Of a DNA stretch of 64,000 nucleotides, positions 63,516 through 64,000 are shown one piece after another. How positions within the stretch are numbered: the first letter of the stretch is position 1; each line of letters begins with the position of its first letter. The translations under genes were made by a program, and so were the position numbers. Source of the stretch: Kaistella montana. GTDB taxonomy: Bacteria > Bacteroidota > Bacteroidia > Flavobacteriales > Weeksellaceae. The stretch spans positions 682,001-746,000 of the forward strand of contig NZ_JANFQP010000002.1 of assembly GCF_024436175.1 (NCBI RefSeq), written 5' to 3'. The notes beneath the pieces were generated by a model, which was given only the letters and a program-made list of their open reading frames with translations, was not told the DNA's origin and searched no databases.

Positions 63516-64000
63516 ATGATGTTCAAAAAATCATTCATAATTTCGAGCTTAATCGTTTTCTCAGGGTTATGTGCCCAGACTCATACTGTTGTGAAGGGAG
63601 ATAATCCTTATAATATTTCCAAAAAGTATGGAATAAGTTTAGACGAACTTTATCAAAAAAATCCAAAAGTAAAAAACGGAAAATTGGCTTTAGGAGATGT
63701 TTTGATTATTGGTAAAACTACTGGATCCACCAAAACGACAAGTTCCAAAGCTACTGCCTCAGTACAATTAGGCAAAATAGTTTTGCAACCAAAGCAAACG
63801 ATCTACGGAATCACCAAACAATATCAAATCAGCGAGGCAGAACTCAGAAGATTGAATCCTGAGTTGGACAGCCACATGAAAATTGGTGACGAAGTGGTAT
63901 TGCCTTTGGCGAATATCAACAAGTTCGGAACCGCCCAAAATGTTTCTGTAAAACAGGAAGAAGTGAAAACTACTCCTGTTGTGGAAGAGGTGAAAAATGA
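63516..64000 (+). CDS. Secreted LysM-domain protein (3' part outside window)
   Basis: The first 161 codons of an exported protein, with no stop before the right edge. The signal peptide is FKKSFIISSLIVFSGLCAQ. Two LysM-type peptidoglycan-binding repeats follow: THTVVKGDNPYNISKKYGIS at about residues 22-65, and QTIYGITKQYQISEAELRRL at about 92-135. A Val/Glu/Lys-rich linker begins near residue 145. The rest of the protein is not visible. In flavobacteria such genes often continue into an ABC-type substrate-binding (PBP1) domain, so this could be one of those or a cell-wall hydrolase. Two Met codons stand side by side at the start. Confidence 0.88.
   Translation, partial: MMFKKSFIISSLIVFSGLCAQTHTVVKGDNPYNISKKYGISLDELYQKNPKVKNGKLALGDVLIIGKTTGSTKTTSSKATASVQLGKIVLQPKQTIYGITKQYQISEAELRRLNPELDSHMKIGDEVVLPLANINKFGTAQNVSVKQEEVKTTPVVEEVKN

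Noticed and set aside
1-64000. CRISPR arrays, insertion sequences, prophage genes, tRNA or rRNA genes
   Set aside because: I looked for regularly spaced repeats, transposase or integrase motifs and cloverleaf sequences in the spacers and found none. A tRNA scan or repeat finder was not available to confirm this.

Overview
The window is a chromosomal segment of a Bacteroidota bacterium, most likely a flavobacterium of the Chryseobacterium/Kaistella/Elizabethkingia group (Weeksellaceae). The evidence is the low GC content, the TAnnTTTG/TTTG promoter elements ahead of many genes, almost no Shine-Dalgarno sites, SusC/SusD pairs, an exosortase F (XrtF) pair, bacillithiol synthesis (BshC), and Rho and IF2 with long low-complexity N-terminal parts. 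I see no rRNA, tRNA, CRISPR, insertion sequence or prophage. Most of the window is core genome, with a few nutrient-acquisition modules.

Layout. 1-6.4 kb: a TrmH-type RNA methyltransferase (cut by the window edge), mutS, an MsbA-like ABC exporter, a secreted M28 peptidase and a DUF4293 membrane protein. 6.4-9.5 kb: rho, superoxide dismutase and a small lipoprotein. 9.6-15.9 kb: a secreted endonuclease/phosphatase-fold enzyme divergent from a TonB-dependent receptor plus a DUF5689 surface lipoprotein, a possible nucleic-acid or phosphate scavenging module. 16.2-19.7 kb: a minus-strand operon of an AmgK-like sugar kinase, a stand-alone RapZ C-terminal domain, a MurU-like nucleotidyltransferase and a LOG-family protein, followed by a DUF6702 protein. 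It is probably cell-wall sugar recycling with a sensor. 19.7-20.7 kb: xrtF and its partner. 20.7-25.8 kb: a cation diffusion facilitator, asd, a small four-helix membrane protein and a TonB-dependent receptor.

26-31.6 kb: nitroreductase-nadB-nadC operon, rnhA (TTG start) and dnaB. 31.7-36.1 kb: MFS and SMR exporters, a GH3-type acyl-adenylating enzyme and two small lipoproteins. 36.3-40.4 kb: mfd and pth. 40.4-43.9 kb: two beta-carbonic anhydrases flanking a SulP transporter and a small secreted protein, probably a bicarbonate uptake module. 44.4-49.3 kb: the rimP-nusA-infB operon. 49.6-58.9 kb: two tandem SusC-SusD pairs with matching promoters. 59-64 kb: a secreted protein of unknown function, a putative porin, bshC (no ATG start available) and a LysM protein cut by the window end.

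Three observations stand out. First, at least six genes carry a TAnnTTTG box exactly 4 nt before their ATG, which predicts leaderless mRNAs. Second, the genes for transcription factors (rimP-nusA-infB, mfd, rho) have hairpins between promoter and start codon that look like attenuators. Third, the AmgK/RapZ-C/MurU and nuclease/DUF5689/TonB-receptor clusters look like functional units whose integrated roles are not obvious from the individual families.
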